Shown here piece after piece: positions 28,901-36,479 of a DNA stretch of 64,000 nucleotides. The notes beneath the pieces are model-generated. The model saw nothing but the letters and a program-made list of their open reading frames with translations, was not told the DNA's origin and made no database searches. How positions within the stretch are numbered: position 1 is the stretch's first letter; each line of letters begins with the position of its first letter. The stretch lies in assembly GCA_019459455.1 (NCBI GenBank), contig JAIBEX010000021.1, positions 283,576 to 347,575 on the forward strand, written 5' to 3'. Source of the stretch: Weeksellaceae bacterium (lineage in GTDB: Bacteria; Bacteroidota; Bacteroidia; Flavobacteriales; Weeksellaceae). The position numbers were made by a program, and so were the translations under genes.

Positions 28901-29136
28901 GTCACTGCAAGAGCTATATTGCTATCGGAGAATTCAAATGATTTTTCTTTGTATTCAATTGAATTTATTTTTTTAAGCTGATCGCGCAGTACGGGTTCCA
29001 ACAGGACTGTGCTCTGTCTTTCCCCCCGTAGCTGCAATGCTTCTTCAGGCGTGAGGTAGGTATAGCCCATTTTCATCAGCAACTGCAAAGCAGGAATCTG
29101 GCTGATATGATCTTCTAAAAAGGAGGGTGTAGACAT
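25912..29136 (-). CDS. hsdR: Type I restriction enzyme R subunit
   Basis: A 1074-residue translocase/endonuclease subunit. The nuclease motif is near residues 150-170 (PDIVIFINGIPMIVIECK, ending in the E-x-K pair). The SF2 motor has Walker A THTQGSGKSLTMVM-like sequence (WHTQGSGKSLT, about 342), DEGHRSQYG in place of a DEAD box (about 447), TGTPL (about 475) and LLTGFDAPV plus QAIARVNR in the second RecA domain. A helical C-terminus probably docks to HsdM. It needs HsdM and HsdS (33836-35368, 32596-33834). Four genes separate it from hsdS, and 148 bp of repeat-bearing DNA precede its start, so it may have its own promoter. Confidence 0.95.
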   Translation of the reverse strand: MSTPSFLEDHISQIPALQLLMKMGYTYLTPEEALQLRGERQSTVLLEPVLRDQLKKINSIEYKEKSFEFSDSNIALAVTELRDLPVQDGYISANEAFYDLITLGKSFEQTVLGDKKSFSFKYIDWKNPLNNCFHVTEEYAVARTDRNDTYRPDIVIFINGIPMIVIECKTNAIKNPLEEAVSQHMRNQQEEGIRGLYLYSNILLSLAVNEASYATTATSKKFWSVWKEVFRTKEEGQHYADTLKMLKNNPLPDNERSQIFRQRYYSVLQHFNELEKEEILVTEQDKLLFSIGQKERLLDLIYNYILYDDGVKKIARYQQYFAIRETLKKIAVKDPNGRRTGGVIWHTQGSGKSLTMVMLAQLIAADKSIKNPKIVLVTDRIDLDDQITKTFKKCEVPVVNALTGKHLVELLKDPSDEVITTIINKFEAAVNQEKEGFSSPDIFVLVDEGHRSQYGTFNVKMRKAFPNACFVAFTGTPLMKKEKSTAGKFGGLIDVYSITDAVADKAVVPLLYEGRHNLIEVNANPLDTFFDKVSEPLTKYGKAKLKRKYSTTNQLNQADQVIYARAWDITEHFVTNFQGTGFKGMLVTPSKTTAIRYREYLREIGKVSAEVVVSPPDTRENNDDAFEENEDLVKKFYKSMMDKYGTSKKYEEALINSFKKQDKPEIMIVVDKLLTGFDAPVAQVLYLTRSLKEHTLLQAIARVNRNAEGKDYGYIIDYYGNLENLDSALNTYSGLSEFDEEELVGTLININKEIEKLPQTHSEVWDIFKEVKNKYDAEAYSELLNDESIRHRFYEKLSFFIRLFKLAMSSVDFNDIKNEKLIDRYKKDAKFFLKLRVDVQRRYFDELDYSEYEAQVQKLIDKHITTEGEVLKITQLVNIFDKEQRANEVEKIQGKAAKADHIASRTIKAINVKMNEDSFYYTKLSALIKETIEEYRQRRIDEAEYLAKVQDLEKVFFSGKQANIPRALEGRPNAVAYFNILDNVAKEIFEKLPDHKDLEAQLALELEDQIREVIYEDDALIVDWQTNVEIENALRIKLDDYLFDAQQKYEITMPFDTIDEIIEEVLKIAKVRYS

Positions 29137-29157
29137 CTTGTATTTTTTCTTTATTAT

Positions 29158-29308
29158 GTTCTAATAATTATTACTATTTACAGATGAGCGTTATTCGAAT
29201 AATTAAAAGGGCAACCGCGCTGTAAAGGGAAATACCGGCTGTTGGTTCTAATAATTTTACTAATAATTCTTCTAATAAATATTTTTATTTATCTGCCTTT
29301 ATTAGAAC
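29158..29308. repeat. Short iterated TTCTAATAA motif upstream of hsdR
   Basis: Three direct copies lie at GTTCTAATAATT (29158-29169), GTTCTAATAATT (29245-29256) and CTTCTAATAA (29269-29278), with an inverted copy TTATTAGAAC at 29299-29308 inside the end of the neighbouring gene. The A/T-rich 148-bp gap before hsdR could hold a binding site. The low complexity means chance is possible. Confidence 0.35.
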
Positions 29309-30955
29309 CCACACCGGGTACTTAAAAGTTCCAGTATTTTCAATTTTTTTATTTTTCCGTAGCTCTGAGAGCAGATTGTTGATTTTGATTTTTCTCTGTC
29401 TATCGTCCATCCAATCTGGAAGTTTCTTCCACAACAAATCATCGATATCCTTTCTGTCTAAACTTTTATGCTCAGAAATTGCCTTTAAAATAAAATCCAA
29501 ATAATATGGTTTATCAAAGCCTTTGTTTTTTGAATATTCCGCTTTTTGCCCTGTGTTTTGTGCGACTTTTAAACCGATAAAGAAGTTAGGTCTGCGTCCT
29601 TCAATTAACTTTTTGCTTTTCAGGTGTTTTTCTTCAATAGGTGTCAAAGGAATTTTCTTCTGGACTTTGTCGAGCATCATAATTTCTTCGAGGGTAAGCT
29701 CTTTATGGTTTGCCAATAAACGGGCATAATCCATATCGAGGATTTTCCCGGAAATTGCGACTTTGACTTTGTCTCCGGACAAATCATAATCGGGCATTGG
29801 GAAATATCGGGCACGCTGAAAGTTGAAAATCTTCTTAATCCCACCACCGGCAGTATCAACCATTTTGAGGTTAAACATGGCTGTTGCCAAAAATCTGTTG
29901 CGGTAGAATTCTTCCGGCGCATCCTCAATGACCACTTTCTCCACCGATCCGGGAATGAAGGATCCCTGATTGGTAAAAATCAGCTGGTCATCCATTTCAA
30001 TGACATTTATCCTGGCACTTTTGGTGTAATCCTGATGCGCAATACAGTTATTAATGGCCTCGCGGATTGAGAAGGGTTCGTATTTGGAAACTTCGGCGGG
30101 GAAGATGGTTCCCTCCTGCATGTAGCGGTATTTGATGTTGCGGATTTTGGAAAAGACTTTCTCTACCGATAAAATCATTGGAATACCGAAAATCTCATAA
30201 TCGATATCTGCTCCCTCTTTATCCATCAGTTTCCAGCGGATCTTCACGTCAGCAGGATTCAGAAAGTGTTCGGATTCGTCTTTACCTAACAGGATCAGTG
30301 CAGTTCGCGTTATTTTTCCCTTGGTAGTGACTTTGGCTTTATTCAGGAACGTGATATTGTCCCAGCTGTCTACTTCCTCAGCCTTTTCGGGGAATTTATT
30401 TTTATAGTTTTTTCTCGCCAGGGCTATTGCGTCTTCGTCCAGATCCTCAAGTGAAGCCCCAGGAACAATGGCGGCACTCCAGTCTTCAGCGGTTGCCTGG
30501 GCACGAATGCGCTCTATTTTTTCGATATTAAGAGGAGCCAATTCTTCACCATCTCTTGCATAATAATGACCGTCAAATGCTACGGGAATACCTTTAGGCG
30601 CTGCGGGAATCTGGAACATAACCACTCTGCCATCAGGGGTCTCCACTTCATGAATCTCGATAAAAGAGATTCCATTTGTAATCTTTTTTGCAATTTCACC
30701 TTTGAGACTATCCAGATCTTTCCTTAACGGGCGAAATTTAGAACCTACGATGTTGTGTTTTTTATCTGCCACGCCGAATACGAGCCAAGCACAGGTCTTG
30801 CCATGAAGGTTGGCTTCATTGGAAAGGGCAGAAAAGTAGCGTCCCAACTTTGTAGAATCGAAATTATTTTTAGCTTCTTTGAATTCTACGATTTCGTTTT
30901 CGGCTGAGAGGCTGAGCAGGTTGTTTAAGATATCCTGTAATTGTTTTGGTGTCAT
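29285..30955 (-). CDS. AlbA_2/HATPase-type ATP-binding protein in the hsd locus
   Basis: A 556-residue protein if started at ATG 30955. The frame stays open to an ATG at 31000, but that would overlap the upstream gene by 26 bp. The N-terminus (EIVEFKEAKNNF, GRYFSALSNEAN, AWLVFGVADKKHNIVG) is the AlbA_2/Schlafen-like domain. In the middle, FSIREAINNCIAHQDY and LIFTNQGSFIPG match the N and G boxes of a RecG-like HATPase domain, as in COG2865 proteins. The C-terminus resembles a winged helix (DRKDIDDLLWKKLPDWMDD). Similar proteins occur within type I loci (I recall MloB of Campylobacter). DNA- or RNA-binding regulation of restriction is plausible, unproven. Confidence 0.8.
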   Translation of the reverse strand: MTPKQLQDILNNLLSLSAENEIVEFKEAKNNFDSTKLGRYFSALSNEANLHGKTCAWLVFGVADKKHNIVGSKFRPLRKDLDSLKGEIAKKITNGISFIEIHEVETPDGRVVMFQIPAAPKGIPVAFDGHYYARDGEELAPLNIEKIERIRAQATAEDWSAAIVPGASLEDLDEDAIALARKNYKNKFPEKAEEVDSWDNITFLNKAKVTTKGKITRTALILLGKDESEHFLNPADVKIRWKLMDKEGADIDYEIFGIPMILSVEKVFSKIRNIKYRYMQEGTIFPAEVSKYEPFSIREAINNCIAHQDYTKSARINVIEMDDQLIFTNQGSFIPGSVEKVVIEDAPEEFYRNRFLATAMFNLKMVDTAGGGIKKIFNFQRARYFPMPDYDLSGDKVKVAISGKILDMDYARLLANHKELTLEEIMMLDKVQKKIPLTPIEEKHLKSKKLIEGRRPNFFIGLKVAQNTGQKAEYSKNKGFDKPYYLDFILKAISEHKSLDRKDIDDLLWKKLPDWMDDRQRKIKINNLLSELRKNKKIENTGTFKYPVWVLIKADK

Positions 30956-30974
30956 CAAATATGATTTTAATACA

Positions 30975-31205
30975 TTATCCTTTTGATTTTTTTGGGTCAC
31001 TTGATAACGGGTAAGTTCTTTCTTCCTGAATTTTCCCGTTTTCTAAATGAATTTTAAGTGAGCCGCCGTTATTATTTTTTAGATATTCAGCACTCTTTTG
31101 AACTGCCTCTTTTTTAGTTGCGAATACTTTCGTGGCTTTATCATTGCCTTCGGAAATAAGTTTCCACTGGTCATCTTTTTTGGTTAGGTGATAATTTTTC
31201 ATCAT
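30975..31205 (-). CDS. DUF2188 small protein
   Basis: A 76-residue basic protein matching the DUF2188 pattern: a short repeat KNYHLTKKDDQWKLISEGNDKA, followed by TKKEAVQKSAEYLKNNNGG and LKIHLENGKIQEERTYP. DUF2188 proteins are small, often lie near restriction or mobile genes, and have no established function. It lies 6 bp after the coiled-coil membrane protein gene and 19 bp before the AlbA_2/HATPase start. The alternating strand-helix-strand pattern suggests a small alpha/beta fold that may bind nucleic acid; that is inference. Confidence 0.75.
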   Translation of the reverse strand: MMKNYHLTKKDDQWKLISEGNDKATKVFATKKEAVQKSAEYLKNNNGGSLKIHLENGKIQEERTYPLSSDPKKSKG

Positions 31206-31211
31206 TGTAGT

Positions 31212-32573
31212 TTATGTATTCTTGATGTTCTTCACAGCATCTGCTAATGTTGCAACTGTTTCTTTTAAATCTTTCGTGTTAAGACTAAACAATCTTTCAC
31301 TTTTAAGTGGGTGGATTTGTGGTTGATTATAAACCATTTCTATAGATTTTAGCAGCATTTGTTGGCGAGATGTATTGTCTTCAACATCAGCATTTGAAAG
31401 CATCTCAGAATAAGCGGTAAGAGTCATTGCTACAGCTGACTTAAAAGCATACTCTTCTTGTAGATTTCTTTCTTTTTTATATTGTGAAAATACAAATCCT
31501 AATAATATAAAAGCTGGTGAGGTTTTTAAAACACTCACTAATATATTTACCCATTCGTCTTTAAAGGAGGGAACTAAATAGGTGAAAACTATCACCACCC
31601 AAGAGCCAGCAAGTACAGTCGTAACAGGAATTGCCCATTTCCAAAAATGTAATCCTCTATTTAAAATATTTTGTCTTTGGTCAAATTTTGAGCCTAAGGC
31701 ACCATCTGCAGCCATACCGGTTAGACGAACAATTTCTTCACGGTTACTTTCAATAAATTCAATACCTTCTTTAGATTTTTTTAAGTCTTCTACCGCTGTG
31801 GCAATGGAAGTTTCTAATTCTATTTTTAATTCGGAGTTATCTTTTTTAATCGAAGTAAAATCCGCTTCATATTCTGTAATGCTTTCAGATACTGCTATAA
31901 CTTTATCTTTAATGTTCTTTAAAATACCATCGATCTCTGTTTCTTTATTTACAGAATTAGAAACAACTGTATTAATTTCCGTTAGCTGATTGTTTGCTGT
32001 AGTTAGCAAATTCGTGATTTCGATTAATTCTCCTTTCTTTTCACCAATAAATTCATTAAAATCGGAAACTGTTGTGTCTAAATTGCTTTTTAGTTCTTCG
32101 TAAGATTGTAGATTTTTCTCTATTGCTTTTTGATTAAGATTGATTATGGTTTTCTGTTTTTTTATTTCTTCCGTATCGACGGGATGCGACATAATTTCAG
32201 ATTTATTCCAGAAACCATTTTTTATTTGATAATGAATTAGACCGTCCATTATTGGTTCGATAGCTGCAAATTGATTAGAATTCAAGTAATTTTTTATGTT
32301 AGTTAAATTATTTTGCAAATTCACAGATCCGAAATCATTAGCATAATTTTCTGTAAAGGGAAGTAAAAATCCTAAACCATTTTTTAGTTCATCATCTAAT
32401 TGATTTATCATTTTATTAAAAAAGAAAAGAAATTCTGTTGCGCTATATTTACCAATGTTAATCTTATTTAAATCGGTTTCAGTCGGATTTGCATCTATCA
32501 ATAAGTCTTCAACTTTTATTGCTTTTATTTCTTCTAGAATCTGCTCAATGATTTGTTTTTGATTTATATTCAT
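31212..32573 (-). CDS. Coiled-coil protein with a C-terminal two-helix membrane anchor, in the hsd locus
   Basis: A 453-residue protein I do not recognise as a named family. Residues 1-130 look globular and helical. About 133-285 is a long, Glu/Lys/Asn-rich heptad region, probably coiled coil. Two membrane helices follow (about 311-334, WKWAIPVTTVLAGSWVVIVF, and 342-364), then a soluble C-terminus with YKKERNLQEEYAFKSAVAM (about 365-383), a pattern I associate with membrane proteins near defence genes. There is no signal peptide, so both ends are probably cytoplasmic. It lies 22 bp after hsdS and 6 bp before the DUF2188 gene. It could sense envelope or phage-DNA entry, which is speculation. 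The A/T-rich sequence contrasts with neighbouring hsdM and hsdR. Confidence 0.75.
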   Translation of the reverse strand: MNINQKQIIEQILEEIKAIKVEDLLIDANPTETDLNKINIGKYSATEFLFFFNKMINQLDDELKNGLGFLLPFTENYANDFGSVNLQNNLTNIKNYLNSNQFAAIEPIMDGLIHYQIKNGFWNKSEIMSHPVDTEEIKKQKTIINLNQKAIEKNLQSYEELKSNLDTTVSDFNEFIGEKKGELIEITNLLTTANNQLTEINTVVSNSVNKETEIDGILKNIKDKVIAVSESITEYEADFTSIKKDNSELKIELETSIATAVEDLKKSKEGIEFIESNREEIVRLTGMAADGALGSKFDQRQNILNRGLHFWKWAIPVTTVLAGSWVVIVFTYLVPSFKDEWVNILVSVLKTSPAFILLGFVFSQYKKERNLQEEYAFKSAVAMTLTAYSEMLSNADVEDNTSRQQMLLKSIEMVYNQPQIHPLKSERLFSLNTKDLKETVATLADAVKNIKNT

Positions 32574-32595
32574 AGTTGTTTTTGTTTTTAAATTA

Positions 32596-33834
32596 TTAAA
32601 CCGTTCTCACTTTCCCCGTCAGCAGCTGCTGCATCAAGCCTTTTTTCTGCTGCTGAAGGTTTTGTAGTTTGTTTTCATATAGTTTCAGCTCCGCGGCGGC
32701 GGTTTCTAATTTTTCAACTATTTCTTTCTGAATTCGAGGTTCCGGAATATAGAATTTCATTCCTGAGAAGCCATCAAAAGACAAGGAATCGCGGACGCTG
32801 CCCTGGACGAACATCGGAATATGGCCAGTGAACCAGTAAGTCTTTAAATGATAATAGAGAAACTCTGGTATTAGGTTGCCAGTGCTCATTTCGAACACAA
32901 CATACATCGGACTCAAGATTCCAGATTCATATTTCGTCAGCAAATCAATAGAGCCCACATTGACCCGGGAAGGATTGTAAGCAAACTGACCCTTTTTAAT
33001 AATTTTGTAATTGGTGAGATCCGCACTGGCCAACTCCCGACCAAACTGTTCGGATTGATTGATAAACCCCCTAGAATTGGTAACAGACAAAATTCTTTTT
33101 TCCTGAAGATCAGCGTTTCTTTTAGAAACCTCGCGAACATATTTACCCACTACATGAAAGTCTTTATGAGGATCTTCGCCATCCATATGATTGGTTTTTC
33201 CTGAAAGCAACTGCTGCGCAAGACCTTTGTTTCTTTGTTTCAGTTGTTCAATCGTTTTCTGGCAAGTTTCGATGGCGGTGTCCCAGGTGGAAAGAATTTC
33301 GGCGATTTTTTGTTGCTCGGGAAGTGGGGGGAGTGCGAGTTTTAATAATTTTAAATCACGACTATAAATAGCAGCTACACTTGTTGTCCCTGTTGCGTAA
33401 CTTCTTAATCTTGTCAATACTTTACGACTATTAAAAAGATAGTTCATAAAGAAATTAGACTTAACGAAAGCAGTATCAAATTCTAATTTTAGAAGATTTG
33501 AATTATACAAAGCTTTAGGTAATTCATTTTTCCAAACTGACACCTTTCCCACTAAATCAAGAGTATTTCTTGTATTAAAAAGAAGATCGCCATTTTTTAA
33601 AATATCCGCTTCATTGTATTTTTCATCTATCGGCAAGTACTGAATTTTAGATAAACTTATGTTTCCTCTACCAATGTTCACCATCTTTATAACTGGTAAA
33701 CCTGCATTTCCTTCTGAATTTTCATAATTACCTCCCAGTCTGTCAGATACCAGAATTTCTTTCAATTTGTATACTTCCCAATCAGCGGGAATCACACCAA
33801 TGGATGTCTGTTTGTAGCCCTGTGGTACTTCCAT
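32596..33834 (-). CDS. hsdS: Type I restriction enzyme specificity subunit, full length
   Basis: A 412-residue specificity subunit with two target-recognition domains. The first half ends in ALPPLPEQQKIAEILSTWD and a helix closing GLAQQLLSGKTN (about 170-215). The second half ends in IPEPRIQKEIVEKLETAA and a helix closing GLMQQLLTGKVRTV (about 355-412). These repeated conserved helices set the spacing between the two half-recognition sequences. It starts one base after the hsdM stop (TAG-C-ATG). The recognised DNA sequence cannot be read from the protein. A shorter, single-domain HsdS lies upstream of hsdM (35375-35932). Confidence 0.92.
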   Translation of the reverse strand: MEVPQGYKQTSIGVIPADWEVYKLKEILVSDRLGGNYENSEGNAGLPVIKMVNIGRGNISLSKIQYLPIDEKYNEADILKNGDLLFNTRNTLDLVGKVSVWKNELPKALYNSNLLKLEFDTAFVKSNFFMNYLFNSRKVLTRLRSYATGTTSVAAIYSRDLKLLKLALPPLPEQQKIAEILSTWDTAIETCQKTIEQLKQRNKGLAQQLLSGKTNHMDGEDPHKDFHVVGKYVREVSKRNADLQEKRILSVTNSRGFINQSEQFGRELASADLTNYKIIKKGQFAYNPSRVNVGSIDLLTKYESGILSPMYVVFEMSTGNLIPEFLYYHLKTYWFTGHIPMFVQGSVRDSLSFDGFSGMKFYIPEPRIQKEIVEKLETAAAELKLYENKLQNLQQQKKGLMQQLLTGKVRTV

Positions 33835-33835
33835 G

Positions 33836-35368
33836 CTAGACTAAATTTAAATCGGTTAGATATTTTTCCATCTGTGCTTCGACTACAGTGAGTTGTTTTT
33901 TGAGACTTACAATGTTTTGGTGCACTTCCTTGATATCCACTTCCGCTTCTTCTTCGAAAGTATCTACATATCGTGGAATGTTCAGGTTGTAATCGTTCTC
34001 CTCCAGATCAGCAACCGTTGCGCGATAGGCGTATTTGTCTTCGAGGACTTCGCCCTGTTCGCCAGTTAATGGAGCAGCAGCTTTGTAGGCCTTAAATGTG
34101 GAAACGATGCGTTCGATATCCTGCTCGCGCAGTATATTCTGGTTTTTGGCGGAACCGAAATCTTTGCTCGCATCAATAAACAATACATCTTTATTTTCTC
34201 CCCGTGCTTTATCGAAGATCAGTATCGCTGCCGGAATGCCGGTGCCAAAAAATAAGTTGGCAGGTAAACCAATAACCGCATCCAAAAGATTTTCCTGAAT
34301 CAGCTCTTTTCTGATTTTGCCTTCGCTGCTGCCGCGGAACAGAACCCCATGCGGAACAATAACACCGACACGACCATCCGTTTCGTTTGCTGTTTCGATC
34401 ATGTGACTGATGAAGGCATAATCGCCTTTGCTTTTTGGAGGTACGCCGCGATGGAACCGGCCGAACTTATCGGCGGAAGCATTTTCAGCACCCCATTTAT
34501 CCAAAGAGAAAGGAGGATTCGCAACGACGATATTAAATTTCATTAAGCTGTCGTTTTCCAACAGCAATGGATTGTTGATGGTATCGCCCCATTTAATAGT
34601 CGCACTGTCCTGTTCGTGAAGGAACATATTCATCAGGCATAAAGCCCATGTGCTGCCGTTGTTTTCCTGACCGTAGAGGGAGTAGTTTTTCCCAGGAATT
34701 TCTTTGGACACTTTGATCAACAGTGATCCCGAACCGCTTGTAGGATCACAGATTCTGTTTCCGGGTTGTGGATTGACCAGTTTAGCAAGAAGTGTACTGA
34801 CTTCGCCTGGCGTGTAGAATTCTCCCGCTTTTTTACCCGCTTCCCCAGCAAACAAGGAGATCAGGAATTCGTAGCTGTTACCTATGACATCATTGCCTTC
34901 AAGATGAGAAGGCTTAAGGTCCAGTTTTGAGAAATCCACCAAAAGGTTTTTCAGGATGGCATTACGCTGTTTTGTAGGACCAAACACCGTTTCTGAATTG
35001 AAGGAAATGCTTCGGAAAACCATTGCCAATTTTGAACGGTTGGCATCTTCCAACGCCGCCAATCCTATATCGATGAGTTCACCAATATTTGATTCAGCAC
35101 GGTTTTCGTAGAGATAGTCGAATTTGCTGACGTCCGGAAGGAGGAATCTTTCGCGCTGCATCTGCCTTTTTACCATTTCTTCATTGTCGGGATATTTCTG
35201 GCGGTACTGTTCTTCTTTGTCCTTCCACATATCGGAAAGGTATTTAACGAAGAGCAGGGTAAGGATGTAATCCTTATAAGAACCACTTCCCATAACAGGG
35301 CGAAGAGAGTCACAGGCTTTCCAGACGATATTGTTGATTTCTTTCTGGGTGATTTTATTTTCAGTCAT
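33836..35368 (-). CDS. hsdM: Type I DNA N6-adenine methyltransferase subunit
   Basis: A 510-residue methyltransferase. The N-terminal helical domain (NNIVWKACDSLRPVMGSGSY, LFVKYLSDMW) precedes the catalytic domain, which has the SAM site DPTSGSGSLLIK (about 208-219) and the N6-adenine motif NPPFSLDKWG (about 283). It has the usual family length. The product modifies the host DNA and, with HsdS and HsdR, restricts unmodified DNA. It follows the half-length hsdS by 6 bp and precedes the full hsdS by one base, so all three are co-transcribed. Confidence 0.96.
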   Translation of the reverse strand: MTENKITQKEINNIVWKACDSLRPVMGSGSYKDYILTLLFVKYLSDMWKDKEEQYRQKYPDNEEMVKRQMQRERFLLPDVSKFDYLYENRAESNIGELIDIGLAALEDANRSKLAMVFRSISFNSETVFGPTKQRNAILKNLLVDFSKLDLKPSHLEGNDVIGNSYEFLISLFAGEAGKKAGEFYTPGEVSTLLAKLVNPQPGNRICDPTSGSGSLLIKVSKEIPGKNYSLYGQENNGSTWALCLMNMFLHEQDSATIKWGDTINNPLLLENDSLMKFNIVVANPPFSLDKWGAENASADKFGRFHRGVPPKSKGDYAFISHMIETANETDGRVGVIVPHGVLFRGSSEGKIRKELIQENLLDAVIGLPANLFFGTGIPAAILIFDKARGENKDVLFIDASKDFGSAKNQNILREQDIERIVSTFKAYKAAAPLTGEQGEVLEDKYAYRATVADLEENDYNLNIPRYVDTFEEEAEVDIKEVHQNIVSLKKQLTVVEAQMEKYLTDLNLV

Positions 35369-35374
35369 GAATGA

Positions 35375-35932
35375 TTATTTTAAAATTTTTGTAATTGCTG
35401 ATTGATATAGTATTTTCTTCTGTTCTCTGATTTCTTCGGTTAAAGCCATTTCTAAAACATGGAGTCTCCTGAACTCGATTATTTTTTGCTGAAATTCTAA
35501 TGGAGGAATCTCCAGTTCAAAATCTTCAAGTTCCTTCTTTCTTAAGGAAAGGATGCTGCTGCCGGTTGCGGCCTGCTGAAAATACGAAATATTCTGCGGC
35601 AGGTTAAGGATTGCCGAAAGGTATTGCGGAAGGATTTTGTCGGTGTTCAATCTGATAATGTAAAATACCGAAGATGCGACGGTCTTTCCCCAGCTGCTGT
35701 CATAGGCAGCTGCAAAGAATCGGTTTCCTTTTCCGGCGAACAATATATCTCCAGATTCAAGGAAGGTGCGGGGATTTTTACTATCTTCGGGAAGAAAAGT
35801 ATCGATGTTTTGCAATAAGACCCCCTCATCTGTAAAGTTTTTCGCCTGAAGATAGGTAATAAAACCTTCTCTTTCAGAACGTTCGTAGGCGCCAAACTGA
35901 ATTTTCGAGATCTCTTTAAGTTTTAATTTCAT
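35375..35932 (-). CDS. hsdS: Half-length HsdS with a single target-recognition domain
   Basis: About 185 residues from ATG 35932 (MKLKLKEISKIQFGAYER). An upstream ATG at 35971 is possible but lies at or before the predicted transcription start. It has one recognition domain and one conserved helix set (LEIPPLEFQQKIIEFRRLH to KILYQSAITKILK). A lone half-HsdS can pair with itself or act beside a full HsdS, as in some known type I systems. It shares orientation with the full hsdS 1.5 kb away, so recombination would delete rather than invert. It is the first gene of the hsd operon. Confidence 0.82.
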   Translation of the reverse strand: MKLKLKEISKIQFGAYERSEREGFITYLQAKNFTDEGVLLQNIDTFLPEDSKNPRTFLESGDILFAGKGNRFFAAAYDSSWGKTVASSVFYIIRLNTDKILPQYLSAILNLPQNISYFQQAATGSSILSLRKKELEDFELEIPPLEFQQKIIEFRRLHVLEMALTEEIREQKKILYQSAITKILK

Positions 35933-35968
35933 GTTTCTAAGATGTTGTAGGTGTTCTACATTTAATAG

Positions 35969-36000
35969 CAAAGTAAAGCAATTAATTACAATTGTGCAAG
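35969..36000 (-). promoter_or_regulatory. Predicted promoter of the hsd operon
   Basis: On the minus strand, CTTG (36000-35997) is separated by 20 nt from TTACTTTG (35976-35969). This is one base from the Bacteroidetes -7 consensus TAnnTTTG, with the right spacing to a -33 TTG. The predicted transcript start near 35963 supports the ATG at 35932 over 35971. Confidence 0.5.
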
Positions 36001-36087
36001 TTTTATTTTAGTAGACGTTTTCAAATCGTAAAATAAATTAAATTTTATGCTTTAAGTTTTAGGATAATGTCGGCGAAGTCTTTTATG

Positions 36088-36146
36088 ATTTGTTCAATAA
36101 AAAATCATGTTCAGTGACACTGAACACACCAATAAATTGAACAAAT
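36088..36146. promoter_or_regulatory. Two nested perfect palindromes with four TGTTCA half-sites
   Basis: The outer arms ATTTGTTCAAT (36088-36098) and ATTGAACAAAT (36136-36146), and the inner palindrome TGTTCAGTGACACTGAACA (36108-36126), share the same centre at 36117. The result is four TGTTCA/TGAACA half-sites starting at 36091, 36108, 36121 and 36138 (spacings 17, 13, 17). It lies about 90 bp upstream of the predicted hsd promoter. It looks like an operator for a dimeric or tetrameric regulator, or a site of the mobile element. Confidence 0.65.
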
Positions 36147-36407
36147 TAAAGGAAAGACAGTTTTCAATACAGCGTAATTGAATGAGGGAAGTACTGGGAG
36201 TAAGGACGTAAGCAAACTTTAGCAAAAGAAAATTTTTATTTTTTAAGTGAAAAATTTACCTATTAATCTTATATAGTAGAACGCAGAATGAGGAAATGGA
36301 TGTTTTAATTTGCTTTGGAAGTGGTCGAAGTAATATGTTTTTTTTGAAAAAAAATAAAAAAAAGTTTTTTGCCAAAAAGTGGTTACTGCCCTTACTGCCA
36401 TAAAATA

Positions 36408-36440
36408 AAGAAAAGCGGTGCTTTTGGCACTGCTTTTCTT
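36408..36440. terminator. Hairpin terminator after the VirE-like gene
   Basis: AAGAAAAGCGGTG (36408-36420) pairs with CACTGCTTTTCTT (36428-36440) across a 7-nt loop, with one G-T pair. It lies 40 bp past the end of the gene at 36480-38693, in the sense that ends minus-strand transcription. Upstream (36383-36399) are two direct copies of TTACTGCC of unknown meaning. Confidence 0.7.
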
Positions 36441-36479
36441 AAAGGTATATTTTGTGGCTTATTTTAAGGAAATTCAGCA

